Shown: in pieces, positions 34,119-42,810 of the stretch
How positions within the stretch are numbered: position 1 is the first letter of the stretch
Layout of the letters: the number at the start of each line of letters is the position of its first letter
Origin: an uncultured Candidatus Saccharibacteria bacterium
Lineage (GTDB): Bacteria > Patescibacteriota > Saccharimonadia > Saccharimonadales > Saccharimonadaceae
Reading direction: 5' to 3'
Length of the DNA: 64,000 nt
NCBI GenBank assembly: GCA_937906385.1
Contig: CALCYQ010000001.1
Location: forward strand, 111,421-175,420
The notes under the pieces: model-generated
What the model was told of the DNA's origin: nothing
The model's database searches: none
Seen by the model: the letters and a program-made list of their open reading frames with translations, nothing else
Translations under genes and position numbers: made by a program

Positions 34119-35306
34119 ATGCATAAAATCCTCAGTATTTTGTTGGCGATTGCTATCAGTTGCATTTTGGCTTGTCCGACAAGCGCCATTTCGCTCGATG
34201 CTGCGCAAATGGTTTCCGAATTAAACCTTGGTTCGCAAGAATTTCTATTGCTTGACGCTACGCATAATCAAGTCGTGTTATCGAAAGATGCCGACAAGGT
34301 CGTAAAAGTCGCGTCGCTGTCGAAGATTATGACCGCTATCGTTATTCTTGAAAACCGCCAGCTTGACGATGTGGTGACAATCACGAAGCCGATGATTAGC
34401 AATCTTTACGATTATGTCGTCATTGGGTTGAGAGTTGGTCAAAAAGTCACGGTCGAAGATTTACTCTATGCCTTAATGTTGCCGTCGGCTGGTGATGCTG
34501 CGCAGGCTTTGGCTATTTCTACGAGTGGCTCAATCGCTAGCTTCGCAGAAGTTATGAATCAGCGCACTGCCGAGCTTGGCCTCAAGAATACGCATTTTAG
34601 TAACCCAACCGGCATGGACTATGATAATTATTCCACCGCGAGCGACATGGCTGTCATCCTGCAAGAAGCCTTAAATAATCCGACCTTTGTCCAAATCTTT
34701 GAGACTTCAACGTGGGAAATGAAGTCCATTAATAAAACTGCCGAAAAATCCTATAAGCCGCGCGCTCATATCAAAGGTGGAAAGACTGGCTATACTGGCC
34801 AAGCTGGCCGTTGCTTAGCTTCAACCGCCACGATTGAAGGGGTAGACTATCTATTAATTAATCTTGGCGCCGATGCAAAAACTAGCAATCACATCAATGA
34901 CGCCGAAAAACTTTATGCGTACATTGAAGAACATTTCGAACATCAAACTATCATCAAAAAAGGTGTTTTAGCGCAAACTTTGCAAGTCAAGGATAGCTTC
35001 CAAGAAACTACGCAACTTTACACGGAATCTGAATTTAGCGATTTACTACCGGCCGATCTAGACCATGACAAAATCGAATACATTTACGAGGGCATGACGA
35101 CTATTACGCGCGACATCACTCCGGGCACAAAAGTCGGTCAGTATATCGCTAAATACGACGGAACAGAGCTTGGGCGCGTCGATTTATATCTGCGCGACGA
35201 AATCTTCTTCCTGGATTATCCGACCATCGCTTGTTTTATTGCGGGCGGCGCAGTAATTGCCTTGATTATTGCATGTATTATTCGCGCGCTTATTCGCCGA
35301 CACTAA
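34119..35306 (+). CDS. dacA: D-alanyl-D-alanine carboxypeptidase (peptidase S11)
   Basis: A 395-residue penicillin-binding protein that trims the terminal D-Ala from peptidoglycan stem peptides outside the membrane. A signal peptide spans residues 1-24. The active-site motif SLSK is at 66-69 (nucleophile S66). The second motif is SAGDAA, where SxN is usual, so the Asn is replaced by Gly. The third motif KTG lies in KGGKTGYTG. A C-terminal beta domain follows (about 285-360). The protein ends with a membrane helix and a short basic tail (about 369-395), so it is anchored at both ends or at the C-terminus after cleavage. The next gene lies 16 bp away. Confidence 0.9.
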   Translation: MHKILSILLAIAISCILACPTSAISLDAAQMVSELNLGSQEFLLLDATHNQVVLSKDADKVVKVASLSKIMTAIVILENRQLDDVVTITKPMISNLYDYVVIGLRVGQKVTVEDLLYALMLPSAGDAAQALAISTSGSIASFAEVMNQRTAELGLKNTHFSNPTGMDYDNYSTASDMAVILQEALNNPTFVQIFETSTWEMKSINKTAEKSYKPRAHIKGGKTGYTGQAGRCLASTATIEGVDYLLINLGADAKTSNHINDAEKLYAYIEEHFEHQTIIKKGVLAQTLQVKDSFQETTQLYTESEFSDLLPADLDHDKIEYIYEGMTTITRDITPGTKVGQYIAKYDGTELGRVDLYLRDEIFFLDYPTIACFIAGGAVIALIIACIIRALIRRH

Positions 35307-35322
35307 TCAAATAAAGGACAAT

Positions 35323-35901
35323 ATGAGACTTACTTATCTTACTAGCAATCAATTTAAATATCGCGAGGCTAAAATAATCCTTGTCGATCAATACGGAATC
35401 GATTTAGACATCATGAATCCCGATTTCGAGCTCTATGAAATTCAAGCCAAAACTTGCGCCGAAGTTGTCGCATTTACGGTGAAATACGGCGCCGACAAAC
35501 TCGGCAAGCCCTGTCTTAAATCCGACACTGGCCTATACCTCGATGCGCTTGGCGGCTTACCTGGCCCATATAACGCCTATTTTGACAAGCAGATTGGCGT
35601 CGAAAAGTTCTTACATATGATTCGCGACGAGAAAAATCGTCGCGCCCGCATCGAGCATTGTTTCGGCTATTGCGAGCCAGGTGGCGAGCCAAAGATTTTC
35701 GTCGGTGGTGGCTCTGGCACCATCTCTACCGAGCCGCGCGGCAAAGACGGCCGTTGGCACGATTTCTTCTTCGTCCCAGACGGCGACGCGCGCACGCTGG
35801 CTGAAATTGGCGACCAAGACAAAACCGAAAAGGCCAACTGTTATGGCGATGCAATTCACGATTTTGCCAAATGGTATCAGCAAAATGCGCTAAAGAAATA
35901 A
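35323..35901 (+). CDS. rdgB: RdgB/HAM1-family dITP/XTP pyrophosphatase
   Basis: A 192-residue NTP pyrophosphatase that removes dITP, XTP and related damaged purine nucleotides. Family motifs are TSNQFKYREA (residues 6-15, the TxNxxK-E site), DTGLYLDALGGLPGPYNAYF (about 68-87) and the late block NCYGDAIHDFAKW. I start at ATG 35323 since AAAGGACA lies just before it; the frame is open earlier, but that would overlap dacA with no site. With dut it forms the nucleotide-pool cleaning set of this window. Confidence 0.88.
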   Translation: MRLTYLTSNQFKYREAKIILVDQYGIDLDIMNPDFELYEIQAKTCAEVVAFTVKYGADKLGKPCLKSDTGLYLDALGGLPGPYNAYFDKQIGVEKFLHMIRDEKNRRARIEHCFGYCEPGGEPKIFVGGGSGTISTEPRGKDGRWHDFFFVPDGDARTLAEIGDQDKTEKANCYGDAIHDFAKWYQQNALKK

Positions 35902-35904
35902 CTC

Positions 35905-35934
35905 AAAATACCCCGCGCGTAGCGGGGTATTTTT
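35905..35934. terminator. Bidirectional terminator
   Basis: AAAATACCCC/GGGGTATTTT stem lies between rdgB and the convergent Pr6Pr-like gene, reaching into the latter's stop codon. Confidence 0.88.
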
Positions 35935-36574
35935 AACTCCAAATCTTTTTCTGCGCAAAGCGCAAAAGCCGTGCAATTGCATACGCGCCACCCAAAATTG
36001 TAACGCACCACAATAGCGACGCCCACCATGGCTGGCTGTAGACTTTCAAGAAAGGATAAGGCCCTTCTAGCTCGCCAATCAGATTTAGAAAAATCGTCAC
36101 TACTGCGTACATTAACGTAAAGCCAATCCCCACCCACGCATGCTTTTTCTGATAATTGTATTTTTCACAAAACAGAAATGACACGATACAAAGAATCGGA
36201 CAAATCGTATGATGGAACAACATCGAATGTTGTGTGAGCAGTTGCCACAAAGTGTATTTTGTTGTCCAAGACAGAATCGTAATCACGACAATCAGCGTCA
36301 GCGTTACGGATACGACCGCCATGTATTTTAGCATGTGCACGAATTTGTCGAATTTCTTGTGCTTGTGGCCCTGTTCTTGCCACATTGCCGAGCAAACAAA
36401 CAGAATCGCCGCAATCAGCGCCAGCGCATTGCTATCTTGTGTGTAATAAACGAATACATTCCAACCGTTATAGCTAAACGCCAACATGAATCCGATAATT
36501 TCAAAGAAGATAATCGCCAAATTCATCGCGATGGCGACTTTTAGCAAACTACTATACTGCGGGCGCTTAATCAT
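35933..36574 (-). CDS. Pr6Pr-like membrane protein
   Basis: A 213-residue protein with six predicted membrane helices. Helix 2 is preceded by YYTQDSNALALIAAILF and helix 4 contains LLTQHSMLFHHTICPIL. These two blocks (T-x-S/D-N and H-x-x-x-P) fit the Pr6Pr family of unknown function, distantly related to the AIG1/FAR-17a membrane enzymes in which conserved Thr and His act as a hydrolase pair. Enzyme function here is not shown. It is a single-gene unit with a leaderless-type -10 (complement at 36581-36586). Confidence 0.7.
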   Translation of the reverse strand: MIKRPQYSSLLKVAIAMNLAIIFFEIIGFMLAFSYNGWNVFVYYTQDSNALALIAAILFVCSAMWQEQGHKHKKFDKFVHMLKYMAVVSVTLTLIVVITILSWTTKYTLWQLLTQHSMLFHHTICPILCIVSFLFCEKYNYQKKHAWVGIGFTLMYAVVTIFLNLIGELEGPYPFLKVYSQPWWASLLWCVTILGGAYAIARLLRFAQKKIWS

Positions 36575-36580
36575 AATCCT

Positions 36581-36586
36581 ATTATA
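36581..36586 (-). promoter_or_regulatory. -10 element, leaderless start
   Basis: TATAAT on the minus strand ends 6 nt before ATG 36574. Confidence 0.55.
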
Positions 36587-36617
36587 TAAAAAACGAGCCC
36601 AAAACGCTCGTATTTAA

Positions 36618-36693
36618 TGGTCGGGGCGACCTGACTCGAACAGGCGACCTCGCAGTCCCGAACCGCGCGCGCTACCAACTGCGCCACGCCCCG
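36618..36693 (-). tRNA. tRNA-Pro (CGG)
   Basis: A 76-nt tRNA with encoded CCA. The acceptor is CGGGGCG/CGCCCCG, the anticodon loop is TTCGGGA (CGG) and the T-loop is TTCGAGT. Confidence 0.94.
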
Positions 36694-36704
36694 ACTCTTT
36701 TATA

Positions 36705-38249
36705 TTATATCTGTTCTTTTTCTAATTTCAAGATTTGATACATTTCGCCGTCTTTGCTGAAATGCAAATCCGAGCGCGTCGTCATTCGCCAACCTTCGTA
36801 AGGGAAGTCGAGCTGTGCCGAGTCGGTTGGCTCGTAATCGACCAGCCAAATCGCATCATGTTCTGCAAGGAACTTTTCTATATTTGCGATTTTGCCAAAA
36901 TAGCTTCGATGCAGCGGTTCGACAAATCCATAGCCGGTGCCAATGTTCTCATCGATAAACGTCACCGGATTTTCGGCGGTGCCGTAGGTGCTCAATTCAT
37001 AATATAAACTCGGAGAAGTTACGACGATTGGTAATTTTTGGCCGAAATCAAACTCCACTATATTTTCATATAACACGTCCGCTGAATGCCTTTGCGTGAG
37101 GCACAAATCGTAGTCTTTATATGCATGGACTGAGGCTAGCCCGCAAATTAGTGTCGTGCACAAAATTACACCACTACTAGTTGCCAGAAGAGCATGGCGG
37201 CTTGGTAATTTTTGTTTGCCACGACGCTTCTTTTGGGCATTTTTTTCGCGCGCGAATATTGTCCAGCCTACGCCAGTCGACAACATAAATATTACTCCGG
37301 CAAAAGAGACTGTCCATAAATCAAAATTAATCCGCGTTGAGCCTGCCGCCAGTAAAATCAATCCTGTCATTGGTGCTATCCAAGCTGAATTTAGTAGCGA
37401 CATCTTTTTGCGCGAACGAATCAATAAGAACGCCGTCGATGCCGCAGCAATTAGGCATAGGACCAACGCGATATTTTTCGTTTCCGTCGCTTCGGCATAA
37501 ACGAAAGTCTCCGTCGCCGCATTTGCTACGCTTACTAAGCTGAAATCTGCGTGCTCAAAAGGCTGTACAGTGCTTTCCTGTCGCAGCGCGCTTGGTAGCC
37601 ACGGCAACCATAAAATCAACGCCGCTAAATATGCCAGCAGCATTTTATTTCTCCAAATCTTTTTGCCGTATTTTTTAGCCAAATAAATCGCATGCGCCAA
37701 CCATGTCAACGCGCAAAAATAACTCGTCCATAGCCCAGCCGCGATTAACAAAACATAAATCGCCCACCAGATTTTTCGCCGATTATTTAGCGCCAGATCA
37801 AGCGCAAAACTCGCCGCTATCACAATCAAAATCGCGAGCGTAAACGCGCCAATTTCTTGCCCAACCCGCACGAAAAACGGCGCAATTGCTAGCAAAAAAA
37901 CACTCACAATCGCCGCCGTCGCGCCGTACTTGTATTTCATCCACAGATACGCCACTAAAATCGCCAACGCACCAATCATTGCCGACATCATTCGTAGCGC
38001 AAAATCCGCATGTCCAAAAATGTGCGCCCAAATCTTTAAAACAAACAGATATAGTGGCGGCTCTGTGCTGGTCGCAGCCAATTCCCAAATGCCGCTTAAA
38101 TCAAACCGCACCAAATAAGCGTTGTATGCTTCGCTCGTTGAGGCTGCATGCTGTAAGCCGGCCATGCAGAGCACAAGATAAACCATCCCCAGCCCGAGCG
38201 GCGCCAAGATGCAGATAATTCGTTTACGCTCTTGCAGGAACTTTTTCAT
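36705..38249 (-). CDS. GT-C family membrane glycosyltransferase (GT39/ArnT-like)
   Basis: A 514-residue protein with about ten membrane helices in residues 10-345 and an outer soluble C-terminal domain. The first outer loop has STSEAYNAYLVRFDLSG and, after it, STEPPLYLFVLKIWAHIFG, matching the position of the D/E-containing catalytic loop and the PPLY block of PMT/ArnT-type enzymes. Helices such as FALRMMSAMIGALAILVAYL are typical. These enzymes use polyprenyl-phosphate sugars and glycosylate proteins or lipids on the outer face. Here the usual leading Asp is Ser-Glu, so the exact acceptor chemistry is unclear. Surface proteins at 22418 or 55456 could be targets, by inference only. Confidence 0.78.
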   Translation of the reverse strand: MKKFLQERKRIICILAPLGLGMVYLVLCMAGLQHAASTSEAYNAYLVRFDLSGIWELAATSTEPPLYLFVLKIWAHIFGHADFALRMMSAMIGALAILVAYLWMKYKYGATAAIVSVFLLAIAPFFVRVGQEIGAFTLAILIVIAASFALDLALNNRRKIWWAIYVLLIAAGLWTSYFCALTWLAHAIYLAKKYGKKIWRNKMLLAYLAALILWLPWLPSALRQESTVQPFEHADFSLVSVANAATETFVYAEATETKNIALVLCLIAAASTAFLLIRSRKKMSLLNSAWIAPMTGLILLAAGSTRINFDLWTVSFAGVIFMLSTGVGWTIFAREKNAQKKRRGKQKLPSRHALLATSSGVILCTTLICGLASVHAYKDYDLCLTQRHSADVLYENIVEFDFGQKLPIVVTSPSLYYELSTYGTAENPVTFIDENIGTGYGFVEPLHRSYFGKIANIEKFLAEHDAIWLVDYEPTDSAQLDFPYEGWRMTTRSDLHFSKDGEMYQILKLEKEQI

Positions 38250-38255
38250 GCTTTA

Positions 38256-38261
38256 ATTCTA
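38256..38261 (-). promoter_or_regulatory. -10 element, leaderless start
   Basis: Extended TGC TAGAAT on the minus strand ends 6 nt before ATG 38249. Confidence 0.5.
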
Positions 38262-38274
38262 GCATACTTCATGG

Positions 38275-38280
38275 TATAAT
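38275..38280 (+). promoter_or_regulatory. -10 element of tRNA-Pro (TGG)
   Basis: TGG TATAAT ends 10 nt before the mature tRNA 5' end; it is back to back with the glycosyltransferase promoter. Confidence 0.6.
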
Positions 38281-38290
38281 AATCCGTAGC

Positions 38291-38366
38291 CGGGGTTTGG
38301 CGCAGTTGGTAGCGCGCGCGCTTTGGGAGCGCGAGGTCAGCAGTTCGAGCCTGCTAACCCCGACCA
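38291..38366 (+). tRNA. tRNA-Pro (TGG)
   Basis: A 76-nt tRNA with encoded CCA. The acceptor is CGGGGTT/AACCCCG, the anticodon loop is TTTGGGA (TGG) and the T-loop is TTCGAGC. A T-rich stretch follows directly. Confidence 0.95.
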
Positions 38367-38534
38367 TTTTTTGTTTTTTGGGCCGTCGCGGCTCATTTTT
38401 TTCGTATCGATACTGCGGCATCATTCTCGCCAAGCTGCATCTTGGCGGACGGCGAAAAATATTGTATGATATAGTGCATTACATCGTGTAGGCACCTTCG
38501 CATCCGAGATTATTCTAGAGAGAGGGGGATAGAT

Positions 38535-39071
38535 ATGAATCTACCAAATAAGTTGACTTTGTCACGAATTGTTGCCATACCATTTTTCGTCATCGCCATG
38601 TTGCTACCGACCGGCTGGGAAGGGCAAAAGTGGATCGCGCTCATTATTTTCATCGCAGCCAGCTTTACCGACCTCGCGGACGGTAAAATTGCCCGAGCGC
38701 GTGGTCTCGTCACGAATTTCGGCAAGTTTATGGATCCGCTTGCAGATAAGCTACTCGTTTGTTCGGCGCTTGTTTGCCTATGCAGCTTGCAGCGTTTGGC
38801 GGCCTGGATTGTCATTGTTATTATCGCCCGCGAATTCATTATCAGTGGTTTCCGCCTTATCGCGGCTGACGCCGGGATTGTTATCGCAGCCAGCATGTGG
38901 GGAAAGGCAAAGACGGTCTTTCAGATGGCTATGGTTATCCTACTTATCGCCGACATTTCGGCACTCCAAGTCGTCACGACCATCATTATCTATGCGGCGA
39001 CCGCGCTCACCATCATTTCGCTGGTCGATTACATCGCCAAAAATCGCAAGCTCATCTCGGATTTCGAATAG
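38535..39071 (+). CDS. pgsA: CDP-diacylglycerol-glycerol-3-phosphate phosphatidyltransferase
   Basis: A 178-residue membrane enzyme that makes phosphatidylglycerol phosphate. The CDP-alcohol phosphatidyltransferase signature DG-x2-AR-x8-G-x3-D-x3-D is complete: DGKIARARGLVTNFGKFMD then PLADK, residues 54-77. The N-terminal NLPNKLTLSRI is also typical of PgsA. About four to five membrane helices are present. The RBS region GAGAGGGGGA precedes ATG 38535. The product supplies PG, the donor for LtaS-like enzymes such as the one at 14833. The upstream 168 bp hold the tRNA-Pro 3' end, a T-rich stretch and a probable -10 (TATGATATAGT, about 38464-38474), and nothing else that I recognise. Confidence 0.93.
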   Translation: MNLPNKLTLSRIVAIPFFVIAMLLPTGWEGQKWIALIIFIAASFTDLADGKIARARGLVTNFGKFMDPLADKLLVCSALVCLCSLQRLAAWIVIVIIAREFIISGFRLIAADAGIVIAASMWGKAKTVFQMAMVILLIADISALQVVTTIIIYAATALTIISLVDYIAKNRKLISDFE

Positions 39072-39095
39072 CTCGGGCCTCGTGCCCGAGTTTTT
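39072..39095 (+). terminator. pgsA terminator
   Basis: CTCGGG/CCCGAG stem is followed by TTTTT directly after the pgsA stop. Confidence 0.88.
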
Positions 39096-39103
39096 CAAGC
39101 TCA

Positions 39104-39129
39104 GAAAAATCCCCGGCTTAGCCGGGGAT
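39104..39129 (-). terminator. dgkA terminator overlapping the stop codon
   Basis: ATCCCCGGC/GCCGGGGAT with the dgkA TAA in the loop, then TTTTT on the minus strand. The last codons of dgkA form one arm of the stem. Confidence 0.88.
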
Positions 39130-39543
39130 GATGTGTGCCCACCAGGCAAAGTGCGCCAAGTGGCAGAATAAGAAGAAGAATACGCAAATAATATACATTA
39201 GATGCCAAATCCAAACGCTCGCCGAGGCCATATCTTTCGAACGCTTCACGCGCTCATCGTATTCGTCCGTGACGAGGTCGTTGACTTCTTCGACGGCGGA
39301 ATTTGCGGTTTCAACCGTGAATAACACCACGAGCACCACGCCCATAATGATGTATTCCAGCGGAATAAAACCGAAAATGACGCCGAGTGCGACACCGACG
39401 GCTAATTCCAGCGGAATTAAGCGCTGCACGGTGCTAGACTCGCGGAACATGATGGCTAGGCCGTGGTTGGAATCACTGATGTTTCGCCAAATGTTTACGA
39501 ACACATTCTTCTTGTCAGGTTTTTGGAATTTCAAAGAACTCAC
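39118..39543 (-). CDS. dgkA: DgkA-type diacylglycerol/undecaprenol kinase
   Basis: A 141-residue small integral membrane kinase. Three membrane helices are present, with the family motif in VLFTVETANSAVEEVNDLV (E-x-x-N-x-x-x-E; about residues 76-94) and a following DxxAS block (KDMASASVWIWH). Gram-positive homologues phosphorylate undecaprenol to recycle the carrier lipid. That would link this gene with murJ and the glycosyltransferase. The predicted start is GTG 39543, directly after GGGG. A TTG four codons later, behind GGGGGTGAG, is an alternative. A consensus promoter lies 40-70 nt upstream (39587-39615). Confidence 0.88.
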   Translation of the reverse strand: MSSLKFQKPDKKNVFVNIWRNISDSNHGLAIMFRESSTVQRLIPLELAVGVALGVIFGFIPLEYIIMGVVLVVLFTVETANSAVEEVNDLVTDEYDERVKRSKDMASASVWIWHLMYIICVFFFLFCHLAHFAWWAHIIPG

Positions 39544-39586
39544 CCCCGTTCGTCATATTTTTTGGGACCCAAAACCCTATCTTACT

Positions 39587-39615
39587 ATTATAGCACAAAC
39601 AGTTTAAAAAGTCAA
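39587..39615 (-). promoter_or_regulatory. Consensus promoter of dgkA
   Basis: TTGACT (39610-39615), 17-nt spacer with TGTGC, TATAAT (39587-39592) on the minus strand. It begins within the last codons of the next upstream gene (39612). Confidence 0.8.
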
Positions 39616-40802
39616 TAGAACCGAATGCTGCGCACGATGCTCTCGAGAGAAGAGGTGTCCGCATTTGGCAAGATAAAATGAATCAGCGCGGCGCCTAGCA
39701 CCCAAGCCACCAAGCCAATCACGATTTCAAACAGGCGTTTCTTTGCTTTTTCGACTTGCGCTGTGTTTTCGCGCGCCGTCAGTACGGTGTAGCCGCAAAT
39801 AATAATACCAATCGTCGCCGCCACGATTACGCCGGCTGTCAAAATATTCAAGATCAAATTCGGCAAATCCATGATATCTTTTCCGCCACCTGGACAAAAT
39901 GCCTTTAAGAAATGCGCGCAGTTACTTTCGTCTGGCGCTTGCATGCCACCACTTCCCGGAGTGCTCGGCGTTGATGGCGTCGACGGATCACTCGGCGTCG
40001 ACGGATCGCTCGGTGTCGATGGTGACGAGGCGATGTCCTTATATGGAACCGACTCTTCATAGGAACTTGTCGGCACGGCATTGTTGCGTTTGCCCTCACG
40101 CGCGCCGCCAGTATTCAATAGCTTCGATGTTGGCACTACTCCGTATGTATAAGTTGGGTCATTAATCCAGCGTACGGTATTGCCGTTGTCGTAATGTGTG
40201 TTCATTACTAGTGCCTCGGCGTAGCCCAAGCTCGCTTCCGCAGAAGTCAAACGCCAGCCACGCGCCCCTAGCATCTTGATCGGATAGAATGAATTACCTT
40301 GTTCAAAAACGTAACTATATGCTTGCTTCGCGTAGCCTAACTGACTATCCGGCGTCGTAGTTAAATAGCTTGTTGAAAAAGCGTTCGAAATCAAGCCGCG
40401 CATCGTACTATATGGGCACGAGCCATCCATCACGCCGCAGAGATGTAGGTACGAATCGCGCACCACTTGCGCTTCAATAATTGCACCCACCAAGCATGCG
40501 CCTTGCTCATGCGCAATAAGCGAGAGTACCCATTGTTTTTCAGTTTCCGAGAGGGTAACTTTGGCACTTTTATAATTCGGATCTGGATCAATTAAAACTG
40601 GAAAAAGCTTCGAGCGCGATGAACCGTCCGTGCCGGTCATACCGTGCTTTTCGATTGTGTCATGGAGCGAATCCATGTGCCAGTAATAGTATTGTGGCGT
40701 ATAAGCTGCGTGCGCTGAACCGTTAATGCAGCTACTGCATATTAATATTGAAGTGGCCATTGCGGCCAGAGGAAGAATTTTTGCCCAACCGTGGATCTTC
40801 AT
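39612..40802 (-). CDS. Exported hydrolase-like domain fused to VirB2/TrbC-like two-helix tail
   Basis: A 396-residue protein with three parts. A signal peptide (about residues 7-33, ending INGSAHAA) comes first. An outer domain (about 35-255) has ETEKQWVLSLIAHEQGACLVGAIIEAQVVRDSYL and then TMRGLISNAFSTSYL. This is loosely like SleB-type cell-wall hydrolases (E in HEQG as possible acid), but it is tentative. A Ser-Thr-Pro linker made of STPSDPS repeats follows. The C-terminal 90 residues have two hydrophobic helices (LILNILTAGVIVAATIGIIICGYTVL and a second near IVIGLVAWVLGAAL) around a charged loop (ENTAQVEKAKKRLF), the layout of TrbC/VirB2-like pilin subunits. No other type IV secretion genes are near. 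Confidence 0.6.
   Translation of the reverse strand: MKIHGWAKILPLAAMATSILICSSCINGSAHAAYTPQYYYWHMDSLHDTIEKHGMTGTDGSSRSKLFPVLIDPDPNYKSAKVTLSETEKQWVLSLIAHEQGACLVGAIIEAQVVRDSYLHLCGVMDGSCPYSTMRGLISNAFSTSYLTTTPDSQLGYAKQAYSYVFEQGNSFYPIKMLGARGWRLTSAEASLGYAEALVMNTHYDNGNTVRWINDPTYTYGVVPTSKLLNTGGAREGKRNNAVPTSSYEESVPYKDIASSPSTPSDPSTPSDPSTPSTPSTPGSGGMQAPDESNCAHFLKAFCPGGGKDIMDLPNLILNILTAGVIVAATIGIIICGYTVLTARENTAQVEKAKKRLFEIVIGLVAWVLGAALIHFILPNADTSSLESIVRSIRFY
39960..40022 (-). repeat. 18-bp tandem repeat encoding STPSDP linker
   Basis: Tandem copies of a GTCGACGGATCACTCGGC-type unit encode the Ser-Thr-Pro-Ser-Asp-Pro linker of the fusion protein. Confidence 0.75.
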
Positions 40803-40895
40803 ATTTATACAATACAATAAACCGCCCTAAGATGCTATACTAGATTAATGAAGCACTGGGGGTGTGCAAGTAATGAAATTATTTAGGAGTATATT

Positions 40896-42788
40896 GTGCC
40901 AGAATACAAAAACACTGCAGGACGCAAGAAACCACAGAAGCCAAACAAAGTCACCACATTTATTCGGTTAGCGATTTTTTGGTTGCTGATTCTTACGATG
41001 TTCGCCGCGCTGCTTGGCGCCGGCACGGGTGGCGGTAGCGTCAGCTATGACGAAAAGTCCATCACTGAAATTGCCAAGCTTGCCAACGAAGAAAAACTCG
41101 AAAAGATCGTCGTCGAGGGCGACACACTCTACGTCACACCAAAAGAGGGTACTGATCTCAAGAATATGATTTCTCGCAAGGAATCTTCCGGCACCTTAAT
41201 GGAGCAAGGCTTCGAGGCCGCCGTCAACGAAGGCAAGGTTTCCATTGAAGTGCGCGAAGACGTCGACGTTTTTGGCGTCATTATTAACGTTGCTACGATT
41301 GTTGTGCCGCTCATTATTCTCGGCGGCTTCCTCATTTATATGATTCGCCAAGCGCAAAACATGAACAATCAGTCCATGGGCTTCGGCAAGGCCAAAGCGC
41401 GCCTTTATGGCAACGAGAAAAAGAAAATCACCTTCGAAGACGTCGCTGGCAACGAAGCAGCCAAGCAAGATTTGACTGAAATTGTCGACTTCCTCAAGAA
41501 TCCAAAGAAATACGAAAAGCTCGGCGCAAAGATTCCGCGCGGTGTGTTGCTCGCCGGCGATCCAGGTACGGGCAAAACCCTCATGGCCCGCGCCGTGGCG
41601 GGCGAGGCTGGTGTGCCATTCTTCAGTATCTCGGGTTCCGAATTTGCCGAAATGTTCGTCGGCGTGGGCGCTTCTCGCGTGCGCGACCTCTTCGGTAAGG
41701 CCAAGAAAAATGCCCCGAGCATCATCTTCATTGATGAGATTGACGCCGTGGCCCACAAGCGCGATGCGCGCGGTGGTGCTGGCCGCGAAGACGAGCAAAC
41801 GCTCAACCAGATTCTCGTCGAGATGGACGGTTTCGATAATGATACCGGCGTCATCGTAATGGCCGCCACCAACCGCGTCGATATGCTCGACAAGGCTCTG
41901 CTTCGCCCAGGCCGCTTCGATCGTCACGTCAACGTCACTTTGCCAGAACGCAAAGATCGTGTCGAAATTCTCAAAGTTCACTTCAAAAACAAGCCGATTG
42001 CCGAAGACGTAAAGATTGACGCCTTGGCTGCGAAAACTGCTGGCAGCTCCGGCGCAGACCTCGCTAATATCGCGAACGAAGCCGCTATCGCCGCCGCACG
42101 TAATAATCGCAAAGAAATCACTAATGCCGATATTACCGAAGCTTTTGAGCGTATTGCGATTGGCCCAGAGCGCAAGTCTAAGGTCATGAACGATCAAGAG
42201 CGCAAAATTACCGCCTACCACGAAGCTGGTCACGCCATTGTTGGTCACGTTTTACCAGATTCCGATCCAGTGCACAAGGTCACGATTATCCCGCGCGGGC
42301 ACACCGGCGGCGTCACTTGGTTCCTCCCCCCAGAAGACCGTAGCTACAAGAATATTTACGAGCTCAAAGATGTGCTTGCTCGCGCCATGGGCGGCCGCGT
42401 TGCCGAGCGTCTCATTCTTGGCACCGAAGGCATTACTACTGGCGCTAGCTCCGATTTGCAACACGTCGCTGAGCTTGCTCGCGAGATGGTTACTCAAGAG
42501 GGCATGGGCAGCAAACTTCGCGATCAAGTCTTTAATTCCGACGAGGTTAACTTCTTTGGCGACCGCGCCAAGATTTATTCCGAAAAGACCTCTGAGGTTA
42601 TCGATGCTGAAATCGAAGCACTCAACAAAGAAGCCGGTCAACGCGCCGAGGCTGTTCTGAAGGCTAACCGCAAATATCTCGATGCGCTCGCTGCCGCCTT
42701 GCTCGAAAAAGAAACTCTCGAAGAAGACGAAGTTGCCAAGATTCTCGAAGGCGCCACTTTGCCAGAACTCGCAAAATTGCATAAATAA
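40896..42788 (+). CDS. ftsH: ATP-dependent zinc metalloprotease FtsH
   Basis: A 630-residue membrane AAA+ protease that degrades misfolded and regulatory membrane proteins. Two membrane helices are near residues 25-45 and 125-150, with the small outer domain between. The AAA module has Walker A GDPGTGKT (about 221-228), Walker B FIDEIDAV and the second region of homology [20 protein letters not shown]. The zinc site HEAGH is near 443-447, with the later Asp in TTGASSDLQ. The start is GTG 40896 behind TAGGAG. An upstream -10 TATACT is divergent from the 39612 gene. The length is usual. Confidence 0.96.
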   Translation: MPEYKNTAGRKKPQKPNKVTTFIRLAIFWLLILTMFAALLGAGTGGGSVSYDEKSITEIAKLANEEKLEKIVVEGDTLYVTPKEGTDLKNMISRKESSGTLMEQGFEAAVNEGKVSIEVREDVDVFGVIINVATIVVPLIILGGFLIYMIRQAQNMNNQSMGFGKAKARLYGNEKKKITFEDVAGNEAAKQDLTEIVDFLKNPKKYEKLGAKIPRGVLLAGDPGTGKTLMARAVAGEAGVPFFSISGSEFAEMFVGVGASRVRDLFGKAKKNAPSIIFIDEIDAVAHKRDARGGAGREDEQTLNQILVEMDGFDNDTGVIVMAATNRVDMLDKALLRPGRFDRHVNVTLPERKDRVEILKVHFKNKPIAEDVKIDALAAKTAGSSGADLANIANEAAIAAARNNRKEITNADITEAFERIAIGPERKSKVMNDQERKITAYHEAGHAIVGHVLPDSDPVHKVTIIPRGHTGGVTWFLPPEDRSYKNIYELKDVLARAMGGRVAERLILGTEGITTGASSDLQHVAELAREMVTQEGMGSKLRDQVFNSDEVNFFGDRAKIYSEKTSEVIDAEIEALNKEAGQRAEAVLKANRKYLDALAAALLEKETLEEDEVAKILEGATLPELAKLHK

Positions 42789-42810
42789 GGAAGAGAAAAG
42801 CAATTAAGGT

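Noticed and set aside
39960..40022. Insertion-sequence or recombination repeat
   Set aside because: The 18-bp repeats are in frame and encode a Ser-Thr-Pro linker, typical of coding slippage.
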